From Haloferula rosea (GTDB lineage Bacteria > Verrucomicrobiota > Verrucomicrobiia > Verrucomicrobiales > Akkermansiaceae): DNA of 64,000 nucleotides. Positions 46,444 through 56,157 of this stretch are shown here, piece after piece (positions within the stretch are counted from its first letter, which is position 1; each line of letters begins with the position of its first letter). Made by a program: the position numbers and the translations under genes. A model generated the notes under the pieces. The model worked only from the letters and a program-made list of their open reading frames with translations, did no database searches and had not been told where the DNA came from. The stretch lies in contig NZ_JAENII010000001.1 of NCBI RefSeq assembly GCF_016595525.1, positions 124,001-188,000 on the forward strand, written 5' to 3'.

Positions 46444-48591
46444 TCATTTCCGCAACCCGATCTTGCTGAAGTCGATGGGCTTGATCCCCATTTCCAGAGC
46501 AGGGGAGCCCGGCTTGAATCGGAAGTCGCCGTTCTCGGGGTCGACGAACATGGGGTCGACGGCCCGGCTGTTGGCGTCCGCACCCTTGCTCTGGTTGTGC
46601 TTGAGTGTCTCTTTGGCCAGTTCGGGGCGGGGGGCGCAGAAGTAGATGTTGTGGTCGGTCTCGATATCCTCGATGCGTGCCACCTTGCGCCCGCGCCGGT
46701 CTTCACCCTTGTTGCCCTTAACCGGGAGGATGTTGATGAAGTCCGTTTCCTGGTTGGTCGAATAGAGGATGTTGCGCTTGATCGTTGCGCCGGTCATCGG
46801 TCCCTCGCGCAGGGAGAGGTAGTAGCCTCGGGGAGGGGCGATGATTTCGGCGACGATGTTGTTTTCGCATCGGGTATTGAGCTTCAGCATCATGCCCTGC
46901 GAGGTGCACTTGTAGATCAGGTTCTCGGCAAACAGGGTGTCCATCTGACCGCCGTCCGTGCGCACGGCGCACTGCATGATCATCGGTGCGACCAGATGAT
47001 GGATGTAGTTCCGGCGGATCACATTGCCCGCACCCGCGCCGCGGATGTAGATGGCGTTGCCGTCACCCATCTTTTCCATCGCGTGATGGATTTCGTTGTA
47101 TTCGATGAGGTTGTCGTGCGTGTGCAGGTAGGGGCGCACGTCGTCGATGGTGGGATTGGCTGGAAGATTGCCGATCTCGTGCCGCCTGATGGTTCGCCCG
47201 AGCTCGCGGCCCTTCTTCTTGAAGAACTCGGTCATGCAACCGGACAGGATCACGCCGGTGTAGGGTGTGTGGTGGACCAGATTGTTCGCCACACGGTTCT
47301 CGCCGCTTTGCCACAGCATGATGCCGGGAGAGTGCCAGTAGATCCCGCCGACATGGTGGACGTGGTTGTTGTAGACGAGATTCTTCCGGTTCACGTCCTT
47401 GGTGCCCGGGCCGTAGCCGCAGAGCAGGATGCCGGCTCCGCCCATGTGCGCGATGTGGTTGCCTGAGATGGTGTTCCCCATGCCGTGCAGGTCCACCCGG
47501 ATCGCCCCGCTTCCGCTGTGGAGGAAGTGGCATTTCTCAATCGCGCAATTCTCCGTTCCGCGAAACCTGACAAGCGCGTTGTCCTTGTCGAGCATGTCCC
47601 AGTCGTGCTGCAAGCCCGCGTCGTTGGGGTCCAGAAGATAGCGTTCGCCATGTTTGAATGTGAGCCCCTGGAAGCGGAGGTTCTTCACCGGGGTATCCTT
47701 GGGACCTTCCATGTCGATCTTCCCCTCGACGCGGATGTATTCCGTCAAGGTCGGGGCCGCGATCGGCAGGTCGTTCCGCGGCCAGAGGTAGAGCTTGCCC
47801 TCTTTGCTGTTGAGAACCCACTCGCCGGGTTCGTCGAGTCCTTCGAGCGTGTTCTCCACCCAACACGACTCCGTCCCCTTCAGGAAGTGGAGCTCATTCA
47901 TCACGTAGGTCGCGTCGATGGAGGTCAGGGCGGTCCCGGACGACTCATCGACCGACTTGAGCGGCAGAATGTTCATGATCCACGCATGGTGGGGGCGGAC
48001 GATGATCTCGACGTCCTCGACATTGGACCACTCCCGGAGCGCTCCCCCAGGAAACCGCAGTCGGTTGCGGCTGCTTCCCTTCAGCGGGATGAAGCCAGCG
48101 GACCGTGCCCGTGGCAGCATGCCCTCCGAGTCATAGAGGGTGCGGAACTTCCCTGTGGCATCCGCCACGACCACGTGATCGCGCGCGACCGGTGGAAGGC
48201 CGGGGAGGTCGACTTCCGGCTTTTTCCATCCCGTGATCTCCCGGCCTGATGTGAACACCGGGGTTTCCCCGGGGGAAGCGGTGTAGGTAATCGTGGAATT
48301 CTCCGGTGCCGAGTCTTCGAGTCCGAACACGACCGTTTCAGTAAGCTGATAGATCCCGCCGCGGATTTTGACGACGAGGTCGCCGCGCTTGCTTTGCTTC
48401 AGGCCACGGACCGCATCGCGTGCACGCTTGAGGGTCGCGAAGGGGCCATCGGTGCCCTCTGCATTGGCCTCGGCCAGGGTGCCGGACCAGCTGTCCGAGC
48501 CCTGCGGTGAGATATAGTAGTCCGCAGCCTTCACCACATGGCAGAAACAGAGTCCGGCGGCTGCGAGAGCGAGTTTTCGCTTGGGATTCAT
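46444..48591 (-). CDS. Exported right-handed beta-helix protein, GH141-like
   Basis: A 715-residue protein with a signal peptide (MNPKRKLALAAAGLCFCHVVKA). The mature N-terminus ADYYISPQGSDSWSGTLAEA and GPFATLKRARDAVRGLK is typical of GH141-like beta-helix glycosidases, whose characterised members include fucosidase and xylanase. The helical coils (about 290-640) carry many short repeats with N/H, for example NTISGNHIAHMGGAGILLCG and NVIRRNYIHHLV. Its start overlaps the stop of the esterase gene (ATGA), so the genes are translationally coupled. In this setting cleavage of a fucosyl or other linkage in a sulfated polysaccharide is likely; the exact family needs a search. Confidence 0.8.
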   Translation of the reverse strand: MNPKRKLALAAAGLCFCHVVKAADYYISPQGSDSWSGTLAEANAEGTDGPFATLKRARDAVRGLKQSKRGDLVVKIRGGIYQLTETVVFGLEDSAPENSTITYTASPGETPVFTSGREITGWKKPEVDLPGLPPVARDHVVVADATGKFRTLYDSEGMLPRARSAGFIPLKGSSRNRLRFPGGALREWSNVEDVEIIVRPHHAWIMNILPLKSVDESSGTALTSIDATYVMNELHFLKGTESCWVENTLEGLDEPGEWVLNSKEGKLYLWPRNDLPIAAPTLTEYIRVEGKIDMEGPKDTPVKNLRFQGLTFKHGERYLLDPNDAGLQHDWDMLDKDNALVRFRGTENCAIEKCHFLHSGSGAIRVDLHGMGNTISGNHIAHMGGAGILLCGYGPGTKDVNRKNLVYNNHVHHVGGIYWHSPGIMLWQSGENRVANNLVHHTPYTGVILSGCMTEFFKKKGRELGRTIRRHEIGNLPANPTIDDVRPYLHTHDNLIEYNEIHHAMEKMGDGNAIYIRGAGAGNVIRRNYIHHLVAPMIMQCAVRTDGGQMDTLFAENLIYKCTSQGMMLKLNTRCENNIVAEIIAPPRGYYLSLREGPMTGATIKRNILYSTNQETDFINILPVKGNKGEDRRGRKVARIEDIETDHNIYFCAPRPELAKETLKHNQSKGADANSRAVDPMFVDPENGDFRFKPGSPALEMGIKPIDFSKIGLRK

Positions 48592-49562
48592 TTTTTGCTC
48601 GGGATTCGAGATGGCTTGTTCCGGATCTGTGCGATCGCGAAGTCGGCGGTGATCTTCTGGATCTCCTGCACGCCCGGCTTCGGTGATCCTCCCGCCTTGC
48701 GCCAGTTGTGTCCGGCGTTCTTGACGACGACCATGGTGAGATCCGCGCCGATCTCGTCGGCCTTCTTCTTCAGGTGAGGGGCGTGGGCGAAGGGAATGGT
48801 GGTATCGCCATCACCCTGCAGCAGAAGAAGAGGAGGGCTGCCCTTGCGAATCCAGAAATACGGGCTCATCTCCTCGTATGCTTCCCGGTTCGCAGCGTAG
48901 CCTTTCGAGTTGCCCACGATCCGGTTGCCGAAGCGGTCGGCTCGCTTGTCGGACGCATCGGTTCTGAAGAGTCCGACATCGGTGAAGTCGGTCGGCCCAT
49001 ACCAGGAAATACCGGCCACTGGCCTGACCTTGGAGCCTGCGAGGGATGGATCGCCGGGAAACTTTTCGGGATCGGCGAGGGCGAGCATCTGCGCGAGTTG
49101 TCCTCCCGCCGAATCACCCCATACCACGATCTGCTCCGGGTCGATTCCGTATCGATCCGCGTTCTTCCTCAGGAAACGGAGACCGTCCATGGCGTCGGTC
49201 ACGCAGTCGCGCATCAACACGCCGTTGTTCTTCGATAGACGGTAGTCGATGGAGACGCAGACGAATCCCTTCTCGGCAACGATCTCGAACACCGGTCGCA
49301 TGAGCGGGAGCCCGCCCTTGTCCTTGCTGCCGGCTGCCCATCCACCACCGTGGACGTAGTAGAGGACCGGTGCATCCTGCGGCTGATTCTCATCCGGGAA
49401 GTAGATGTCCAAACGCAGCTCCTTGTTCCCGACCTTCTTGTAGGGAACGTCGAGTTGGGTTTGCCCGGCCCAGGTGACCTTCTTACCGTCCTGTGCCGCC
49501 GCGGCGAGCAGGCCGAACGCGGCGACCATCAGGCCTCGCGCGCGGAGTGATAGGCGTCTCAT
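48588..49562 (-). CDS. Exported alpha/beta hydrolase, probable carbohydrate esterase
   Basis: ATG at 49562 begins a signal peptide (RGLMVAAFGLLAAAAQ). The oxyanion-hole motif HGGGW (71-75), the nucleophile elbow WGDSAGG, an acid in QGDGDTTIPF and the catalytic His in KNAGHNW give a complete triad. This is the BD-FAE/acetyl esterase type of polysaccharide loci. It likely removes acetyl groups from the sulfated polysaccharide so that fucosidases can act (inference). The start lies 19 bases after the upstream sulfatase stop; the 3' end overlaps the beta-helix gene start by 4 bases. Confidence 0.9.
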   Translation of the reverse strand: MRRLSLRARGLMVAAFGLLAAAAQDGKKVTWAGQTQLDVPYKKVGNKELRLDIYFPDENQPQDAPVLYYVHGGGWAAGSKDKGGLPLMRPVFEIVAEKGFVCVSIDYRLSKNNGVLMRDCVTDAMDGLRFLRKNADRYGIDPEQIVVWGDSAGGQLAQMLALADPEKFPGDPSLAGSKVRPVAGISWYGPTDFTDVGLFRTDASDKRADRFGNRIVGNSKGYAANREAYEEMSPYFWIRKGSPPLLLLQGDGDTTIPFAHAPHLKKKADEIGADLTMVVVKNAGHNWRKAGGSPKPGVQEIQKITADFAIAQIRNKPSRIPSKK

Positions 49563-49581
49563 TTCGAGTGATCGATTTGGC

Positions 49582-51081
49582 TTACTTCGCCCTGCCCCGC
49601 TTACGCAGAAGTGGGGCGCGCTCATCCCAATCGATGTTGCGGTCGAAGATGGTGCCGTATGGCTGGTAGTTGTGGTAGGGGACGGCCTCCGCCTTCCAGT
49701 GGGCGAGATGGCGGTCGTAAATCTTGCGCATCTGTTCCATGACGGAGCTGGCTTCCGGGTTCCCGGCCTGGTTGGTCAGTTCGAGCGGATCCTTTCCGAG
49801 CAGGTAGAGCTCCTCGGTGACTTCGAATCCATCGTTCGCGTATCCCCAGTGGATGTATTTCCTGTCCTTCGTCACCACCGCCATGGTGTGGGTGGGGGAC
49901 TTTCCCCAGACATTGATCAGGGCAATGGAATCATGGATGGCAGCCTTCGGGTCGCCGTAGACCTTCATCAGGTCATCTCCGTCCATGTTCTCCGGCACTG
50001 GAAGACCGGCGAGCTTCAGCATGGTCGGGGCAAAATCGATGTTTCCCGTCAACGCGTCCGTCCGCAGTTTCCTACCCGAGTTGGGATGGCGTGGATCGAA
50101 GATGATCAGGGGCACCCGCGAGGACTCTTCGTAGGGGAGGACCTTGGATCCATAGCCGTGCGAACCGCAGAAGAATCCGTTGTCCGAGGTGTAGATGATG
50201 ACCGTATTGTCGGCGACCTTCTGTTCCTCCAGCGCTTCACGGATCATTCCCACCGCGACATCGATCGCGTGGATCTGCTGGTGGTAGGTCGCCATGACCT
50301 CATCGTAATTGTCCGAGTAGTTCCACGACTCGAAGCGCTCGTACTGTCGGTCCTGCTTGCTCTGCTTGGAAAAGTGCTCGCCGTTCTTCCGGCCGTAGTT
50401 CTCCGGCTTCTTGAAGGTCTTTCCCTTGTAAACGGCGTCGAATTTCGGATCCGGAGTGGCTGGCTTGTGTGGAGCCTTGAAACTGACCGAGAGACAGAAG
50501 GGCTTCTCCGATTTCGTGGCCTCGCGGATGAAGTCCCGTCCGAATGCGCCGTAGGAAAGCGTCGAATGCGGATAGTCTTTGGCGTAGGCTGCCATCGATT
50601 TGTTCCGCGCCGTCTCATAGTGGGTCTGCCCCGGACCTCCGCCCCATTTGTCGAAATCACCGGCAGGCAGAGGGAGCTTCTTTCCGTCGGGTTCGTTGAC
50701 GAGGTCGAAGCCGAACTTGCCGGCGAAGGCGGTCTGGTAGCCGGCCTCACGCAGCAGCATCGGGTATGATTTCTTCCACGTCTTCACCAGCATGTGGCCG
50801 TGGTCGAAGTTGCACCCGGTCTTGTATTCATACATGCCGGTCATTGCGGTTGCCCGCGACGCCATGCAGATGGCCGTGGTGACGTAGTGATTGTCGAAGA
50901 TCATGCCCTCGCCCCCCAGGCGGTCGAGGTTCGGTGTCTTCACGTCGGGATTGCCATAGCAACCCATGGTGTAGGTGCTCTGGTCGTCGGACATGAGGAA
51001 GACGATGTTCGGTCTTTCTCCATCCACGATCCCGGCTGCGAGAACCGCGAAGCCGACGATGAGCGCTTGAGTCACTCTCAT
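49582..51081 (-). CDS. Exported formylglycine-dependent sulfatase
   Basis: A type I sulfatase of 499 residues with a signal peptide ([17 protein letters not shown]). The metal site begins with [13 protein letters not shown], and the active-site motif is [12 protein letters not shown], with Cys72 in a C-x-A-x-R context, to be converted to formylglycine. Further metal and sulfate ligands are in [17 protein letters not shown] and [15 protein letters not shown]. It hydrolyses sulfate esters, here presumably on a fucan. The ATG overlaps the stop of the sulfatase gene before it (51078-51081), which points to translational coupling. Confidence 0.93.
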   Translation of the reverse strand: MRVTQALIVGFAVLAAGIVDGERPNIVFLMSDDQSTYTMGCYGNPDVKTPNLDRLGGEGMIFDNHYVTTAICMASRATAMTGMYEYKTGCNFDHGHMLVKTWKKSYPMLLREAGYQTAFAGKFGFDLVNEPDGKKLPLPAGDFDKWGGGPGQTHYETARNKSMAAYAKDYPHSTLSYGAFGRDFIREATKSEKPFCLSVSFKAPHKPATPDPKFDAVYKGKTFKKPENYGRKNGEHFSKQSKQDRQYERFESWNYSDNYDEVMATYHQQIHAIDVAVGMIREALEEQKVADNTVIIYTSDNGFFCGSHGYGSKVLPYEESSRVPLIIFDPRHPNSGRKLRTDALTGNIDFAPTMLKLAGLPVPENMDGDDLMKVYGDPKAAIHDSIALINVWGKSPTHTMAVVTKDRKYIHWGYANDGFEVTEELYLLGKDPLELTNQAGNPEASSVMEQMRKIYDRHLAHWKAEAVPYHNYQPYGTIFDRNIDWDERAPLLRKRGRAK

Positions 51082-52904
51082 TTGGATTTGCCCTTCTTGA
51101 GTTGGGGTGGAACACGGCCGTAGCTGGGATCATACACCGGGAGGCCCATGCCTTCGGGGGTCTGCCAACCGGGCTTCGGCTGATGGGTGATGTAAGCGTA
51201 GTAAGGGGTCGCGGTGAGGTCTGGCCCGATGAACAAGGGGGAGAACTTGGTCACACCCTTCTTGAGTGACACCCGGAAGGTGACTTCCTTCGCGCCGGCA
51301 GGGATGTCCATGGTTTCGTCGATTCCGCCGATCCGCATGCGCGCCTGCTTGTAGTTGAAGGCTTTGCCGTAGGTGCCGTCATTGATGCCCTTGTCGGCTT
51401 CCGCAGGCCAGCGGCGCAGCGAGATCTCATAGTCTCCGTCGCGCTCGACCTCGATGGCCCAGAACGACTCCTCCGCAACGTCGCCATTGGTGATGTGTTT
51501 CTGGTGCCAGGGCGGAAGCTTGTCGATGAGCCAGTCGTGCGACGAGAGCGCCACGATCGGGGACTTGTCGGAGCCGATGATCATGTAGCTGGTCAGGCTG
51601 TGCTCGCGTGAAACGTCGTTCCAGAAAACGTCATACTCCGCCCGCAGGCGTTTGGTGACTTCGGGGAACTTGTCGGAGACATCGGTCGCTTGCTTCGGGT
51701 CGACCTTCAGGTCGTAGAGTTCCTCGCCGTTGACCAGACGCCAGCGGTCGGTCATCACCGCGCTCTTACGCCACTTGATCGGGTCGACCACACGCTGGGA
51801 TTCCACCACCAGTGCCCGGTCGGGCCAGTCCGCGCCGTCCGTGTAGAGAAGGTCACGCAGGCTGGTGCCATCGAACTCGATCTCGGGGGAAGCCAGCCCG
51901 CAGACATCGATGAAGGTTGGCAGGATGTCGATGTGAGCGCTGAGCTGCTCGACGGATTTTCCCGCCTCGATCTTGCCGTCGGGCCAGCGGATGATGAACG
52001 GTACGCGGTGCCCGCCATCGTATTCCGAGTTCTTCTGGCCGCGCATGCCACCGTCGAACCCGCGCCCTCCCTTGAGACCTCCGGCGGTGCCGTTGTCGGT
52101 CATGAAGACGAGGATGGTGTTGTCCGCGAGTCCCTCGCTTTCGAGCATGCCCATCAGTTTGGCCATGTTGTCGTCGATGTTGGTGACCATCCCGTAGAAC
52201 TCGGGGATCGATACGTCCGGGTTGCCCTCGTAGGGAGCGGTGTATTCTTCCGGGCAGAAATACGGGCTGTGCGGGGCGTTGGTCGAGATGTAGGCGAAGA
52301 AGGGCTTGTCCTTGTTGGCTTTGATGAACTTGATCCCCTCGTCGAACCAGATGTCGGTGCAGAAGCCCTCGAATCGCTGGTGCTTGCCGTTCACGATGTA
52401 GGTGTCGTCGAAATAGTCATTGCCCCAGTAGTCCGGAGCCTGACCGACACCGCCGGCCTGGTGATAGACGGTATGCTGGAAACCGCGGTCTTCAGGGCGG
52501 TAGGGGTAGCAGTCACCGAGGTGCCACTTGCCGAAGAGTCCGGTCGCGTAGCCATTGGATGCGAAGAGGTCGGCCATCGTCCGCTCGCGGGTCCTGAGCA
52601 TGTTGCGGCCCTGGACCGTGTGCCACACGCCGACACGGTCGGAGTAGCGGCCTGTCATCAGCGCGGAGCGTGTCGGCGCACAGGTGGGGTCGACATGGAA
52701 GTTGTTGAGGAGGGTTCCCTCGCTTCGCAGTTTGTCGAGGTTCGGAGTCTTGATGGCGGGATTGCCGGTGAAGCCGAGGTCGCCATAGCCCTGGTCGTCG
52801 GTGATGACGATCACGACGTTGGGCTTCTTCGATTCATCGCAGACGGCCGTATTCGCGATAGCCGCGGCGGCGACCGCTGTCAGTAGGTGTTTTCCGAGGT
52901 GCAT
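51078..52904 (-). CDS. Exported arylsulfatase-type sulfatase
   Basis: A 608-residue type I sulfatase. Signal peptide ([20 protein letters not shown]), then [20 protein letters not shown] and the formylglycine motif [11 protein letters not shown] with Cys75. [26 protein letters not shown] and [11 protein letters not shown] are the other conserved metal and sulfate-binding blocks. About 120 extra residues at the C-terminus (from about 480) form a probable beta-rich domain. First gene of a five-gene operon. The leader ends CCGAACAAC directly before the ATG. Confidence 0.94.
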   Translation of the reverse strand: MHLGKHLLTAVAAAAIANTAVCDESKKPNVVIVITDDQGYGDLGFTGNPAIKTPNLDKLRSEGTLLNNFHVDPTCAPTRSALMTGRYSDRVGVWHTVQGRNMLRTRERTMADLFASNGYATGLFGKWHLGDCYPYRPEDRGFQHTVYHQAGGVGQAPDYWGNDYFDDTYIVNGKHQRFEGFCTDIWFDEGIKFIKANKDKPFFAYISTNAPHSPYFCPEEYTAPYEGNPDVSIPEFYGMVTNIDDNMAKLMGMLESEGLADNTILVFMTDNGTAGGLKGGRGFDGGMRGQKNSEYDGGHRVPFIIRWPDGKIEAGKSVEQLSAHIDILPTFIDVCGLASPEIEFDGTSLRDLLYTDGADWPDRALVVESQRVVDPIKWRKSAVMTDRWRLVNGEELYDLKVDPKQATDVSDKFPEVTKRLRAEYDVFWNDVSREHSLTSYMIIGSDKSPIVALSSHDWLIDKLPPWHQKHITNGDVAEESFWAIEVERDGDYEISLRRWPAEADKGINDGTYGKAFNYKQARMRIGGIDETMDIPAGAKEVTFRVSLKKGVTKFSPLFIGPDLTATPYYAYITHQPKPGWQTPEGMGLPVYDPSYGRVPPQLKKGKSK

Positions 52905-53017
52905 GTTGTTCGGTCGGGATTGGTGGGTTTGAGAAGAGGGACCAGTGGCTTGCTTATGCCGGGCCGGGGTCCGGAAATGGGAGAGATCGGTAGTAGGTCG
53001 TGACCCTACATGGACGA

Positions 53018-54457
53018 TCAGTTTTTCCCGACGCTTTCAGCGAAACTCAGCTTGATAACCGTGTCATACTTATTCAGCGGTTGCTCGGGGAGATGGATTT
53101 TCAGACCGTTCCCTTCTTGGGCGAACTCCGCCTTCGTTCCGTTGGCCAAGAAGGCAGCGGAGGTTGCGGGGGTGGTCAAGCCGTTCACGGTGATGCTGCC
53201 GGACTCCGGCCACTTGAGAACGTGCAGGTAGAGCGACTTGCCATCCTTGCTGACCGAGATGTCTCCCCACTCAGGGCGTTCGGCCAGCGGGTTGCGGCGG
53301 GTTTCGTAAATGGACTCGCCATTCACCTTGAGCCACTCGCCCATGACTCCATAGATCCTGACCGCTTCCGGGTCGAGCTTGCCGTTGCCCATGGGGCCGT
53401 TGTTGACCAGTGAGTTGCCACCCGCACAGATCGTGTGCACGAGCCGGTGGATCATCTCGGCGTCGGTGTGGTAGTGATGGTTGCCTTTCGTCTTGTAGCC
53501 GAAGGAGGTGCTCACACTGTCCGGCGATTCGACATAGAGGGGAATCTTCCGGGTGGGGACCTCCTTGTCTCCGATCGAGACGTAGTCAAAGAGCTCGAGA
53601 TTCTCCTGCAGGATCTTGTCCTTGCCGCCGTGGATGATCCGCGAGTTGATCAGGCAATCCGGGCGGTGTTTGCGCACCATGTCGCTGAAGAGCTTGGCGC
53701 GTTCGAAGGTCATGTCGGCGGGTGTATCGAACCAGATCAGGTCCAGATCGTAGTTCTTCACGAGCTCCTCGACCTGCGGCAGGCTCTTCTTCGTGAGGTA
53801 GCGGTCGAAGTCCGGCTGGAAGTCGGCGGGGAGATCCGGATGCAGAACGCTCCGCTTGGTCCGGTTGTTCAGGTAGGGGGCGTCCGGTTCATCCCAGTCC
53901 TGGGCATGGGAGTAGTAAACGCCGAACTTCAGGCCCTGCTTGTGGCAGGCTTCGCTCAGCTCCTTGATGATGTCGCGCTTGAAGGGGGTGTAGTCGACGA
54001 TGTTGTAGTCGCTCACCATGGAGTCGAAGAGCGCGAAGCCATCGTGGTGTTTCGAGGTGATCACGACGTAGCGGATGCCGGCATCCTTGAAGGTCTTGGC
54101 CCATGCATCCGCATCGAAATCGACCGGATTGAAGGTCTTGGCGACCTCATGGTACTCAGCCGCCGACATTTTGGCGGAGACCTGAATCCATTCGGAATAG
54201 CGGAACTGACTGCCGCGTCCCTTGTATTCGCCCTCGAGCATCGAGTAGACGCCGAAGTGAATGAAGGCACCGAACTTGGCGTCGCGGAACCACTGCTCCT
54301 GTCGTTTGATGGAATCCGGGGTCTGGCGCAGGTTGTCGTCGAATCGGTATTCGAAGGTGATGTCGCGCTTGGCTCGCGCTTTCTTGGCGGTCTGCTGGGC
54401 CAAGGTCATCGGCATTCCCGCAAGGAGAGCGACTAGGGTGAGATGGAGGGCTTTCAT
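53018..54457 (-). CDS. Exported GH29 alpha-L-fucosidase
   Basis: A 479-residue protein starting at the ATG at 54457, with signal peptide [20 protein letters not shown]. The barrel motifs include [53 protein letters not shown] and [13 protein letters not shown], in which the Asp of WFD is the retaining nucleophile. [18 protein letters not shown] follows, the family motif near the barrel end, then a small beta-sandwich. It probably acts on exo-terminal fucose. It starts 20 bases after the upstream sulfatase, so both form a two-gene unit. The frame extends upstream to 54829 without relevance. Confidence 0.95.
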   Translation of the reverse strand: MKALHLTLVALLAGMPMTLAQQTAKKARAKRDITFEYRFDDNLRQTPDSIKRQEQWFRDAKFGAFIHFGVYSMLEGEYKGRGSQFRYSEWIQVSAKMSAAEYHEVAKTFNPVDFDADAWAKTFKDAGIRYVVITSKHHDGFALFDSMVSDYNIVDYTPFKRDIIKELSEACHKQGLKFGVYYSHAQDWDEPDAPYLNNRTKRSVLHPDLPADFQPDFDRYLTKKSLPQVEELVKNYDLDLIWFDTPADMTFERAKLFSDMVRKHRPDCLINSRIIHGGKDKILQENLELFDYVSIGDKEVPTRKIPLYVESPDSVSTSFGYKTKGNHHYHTDAEMIHRLVHTICAGGNSLVNNGPMGNGKLDPEAVRIYGVMGEWLKVNGESIYETRRNPLAERPEWGDISVSKDGKSLYLHVLKWPESGSITVNGLTTPATSAAFLANGTKAEFAQEGNGLKIHLPEQPLNKYDTVIKLSFAESVGKN

Positions 54458-54477
54458 CGGTCGAGTCGGTAATAGGG

Positions 54478-55959
54478 TTAGAGTGCTTCGGGAGCCCACT
54501 CCGGGATTCCCTTGTCCTTCAGTTGCTTGTGATAGCGGATGTTGAGTGGGAATTCGGCCTCCTTCAGTTTCGGGAGACCCTCGTTCACCATCCATGGTTG
54601 AACTTCGTTCCACCATTGATCGTAGGCTTTGCGGAGTTCGGTCACCACCTCGGGATGGGAGCCCGCCACGTCGGTGGTTTCCGATGGGTCCTTGGAGACG
54701 TCGAAGAGGCTCTCGTTGTTCACAAGGCGCCAGCGGTCGGTGCGGACGGCACACTTGGTGTATTTGAAACTGTCGCGCTTGCCGGGATTCCAGCGACCGC
54801 AATGAAAGAAGAGCTTCCGGTCGGGCCACTGGGCGGCCGGGTCCTCAAGAAGCGGAACGAGTGATCGGCCATCGAGTTCCTGCATCTTGGCGGGAAGTTC
54901 CACGCCAGCCAGCTCGCAGAAAGTCGAGTAGAGGTCGATGTGCGCAGTCAGCGCGTCCACGTCCACTCCCTCGCCGAGTACGCCCTTCCACTGCCAGAAT
55001 GCGGGGACGTGGGTTCCTCCCTCATAGGGCGAGTTCTTTCCTCCGCGCAGGTTGGCGTTGAAATGTTTCATCTTCTTGCCTTTGTGTTTGCCGTTGAGGT
55101 GGGTCGCGCCGTTGTCCGTCATGAAGATCACCAGCGTGTTGTCCAAGGCATTCCACTCGGCGAGCTTCGACATCATTCGACCGAAGTTCTCGTCGATGTT
55201 TTCGACCATGCCGTAGCGCCCGGCCGTGCCCTTGTCGTAGCCGAGATCGAGAAAGCGCTTCATGTTCTTCTCAGGCGCGACGAGCGGGGCGTGAGGCGCG
55301 TTCAGTGAGATGTAGGCGAAAAACGGCTTCTTCGCCGCGTGCTGCTTCCGGATCCACGCCAGCCCGGCATCGAAGAAGAGGTCGGTGCAGAAGCCCTTGG
55401 TCTTCACGATGGTGTCGTTGTGGAGCAGGATGTTGTCGAAATAGAGGTTCTCCTTGTTGGGCGGGAAGTCCCCGAGAGCCACCTGGCCGATGCCGCCGGC
55501 ACCGTGGATCAGCACCTCGTCGAAACCACGGCTTCCGGGAAGGTATTCCTCTTCGTCGCCAAGATGCCATTTGCCGAAAATCCCGGTCGCATAGCCGGCG
55601 GTCTTCAGGGCCTGCGGCAAGGTGAAGGTGTCCAGTGCCATGCGTTCGCGCTGGAAGATGGTGTGGGTCACGCCGTTCTTGAACGGAGCCCGCCCGCTCA
55701 TCATCGCGGCCCGGGTCGGTGCGCAGGTCGGGCTGACATGGAAGTCGGTGAAACGGGTCGCTTTGTCGTGGAAGCGATCGATCTCCGGTGTCTTGACGAC
55801 CTCGTTGCCCATGCAGGAAAGGTCGCCCATGCCCTGGTCGTCCGTCATGACGAGGACGATGTTCGGGCGCGAACTCTCGAGAGGCTTGGTGTCGGCCCCC
55901 TGGGCCAGCGTTGCAAGCAACGCGGCAGGCAGAGCGATTGTGGTGATCCGGTTCATCAT
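54478..55959 (-). CDS. Exported arylsulfatase-type sulfatase
   Basis: A type I sulfatase of 493 residues from the ATG at 55959 (second ATG at 55956). The signal peptide is MMNRITTIALPAALLATLAQ. Metal site PNIVLVMTDDQGMGDLSC, formylglycine motif PTCAPTRAAMMSG (Cys79), then [30 protein letters not shown] and VIFMTDNGATH. It is related to the sulfatase at 51078-52904 but has a shorter C-terminus. It is cotranscribed with the GH29 gene that follows. An inverted repeat (56031-56051) lies about 70 bases upstream. Confidence 0.94.
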   Translation of the reverse strand: MMNRITTIALPAALLATLAQGADTKPLESSRPNIVLVMTDDQGMGDLSCMGNEVVKTPEIDRFHDKATRFTDFHVSPTCAPTRAAMMSGRAPFKNGVTHTIFQRERMALDTFTLPQALKTAGYATGIFGKWHLGDEEEYLPGSRGFDEVLIHGAGGIGQVALGDFPPNKENLYFDNILLHNDTIVKTKGFCTDLFFDAGLAWIRKQHAAKKPFFAYISLNAPHAPLVAPEKNMKRFLDLGYDKGTAGRYGMVENIDENFGRMMSKLAEWNALDNTLVIFMTDNGATHLNGKHKGKKMKHFNANLRGGKNSPYEGGTHVPAFWQWKGVLGEGVDVDALTAHIDLYSTFCELAGVELPAKMQELDGRSLVPLLEDPAAQWPDRKLFFHCGRWNPGKRDSFKYTKCAVRTDRWRLVNNESLFDVSKDPSETTDVAGSHPEVVTELRKAYDQWWNEVQPWMVNEGLPKLKEAEFPLNIRYHKQLKDKGIPEWAPEAL

Positions 55960-56030
55960 TTTGGTGACCTTTTCATTCTCCGCGGCAGGTGCTGGTGAAA
56001 GAGCTTCGGTTTTGGAACAAGCAATGTTCC

Positions 56031-56051
56031 CTCGTTCATTCTGCGAACGAG
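56031..56051. promoter_or_regulatory. CTCGTTC-N7-GAACGAG inverted repeat upstream of the sulfatase gene
   Basis: A perfect 7-base inverted repeat with a 7-base spacer, centred about 80 bases before the sulfatase start at 55959, in the gap after the GH29 gene. It has the size of a LacI/GntR-type operator, but no regulator is known here. Confidence 0.4.
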
Positions 56052-56157
56052 ATGAAATTCGATGTCTCAAATGCCCCGTCGGCCGTCGCGAAGGGATACA
56101 AGTCAGGGCTGCTCTGAGCTTGGCTGCTCAAGCGAAGCTCACCGCAGTCCGGCCGGG

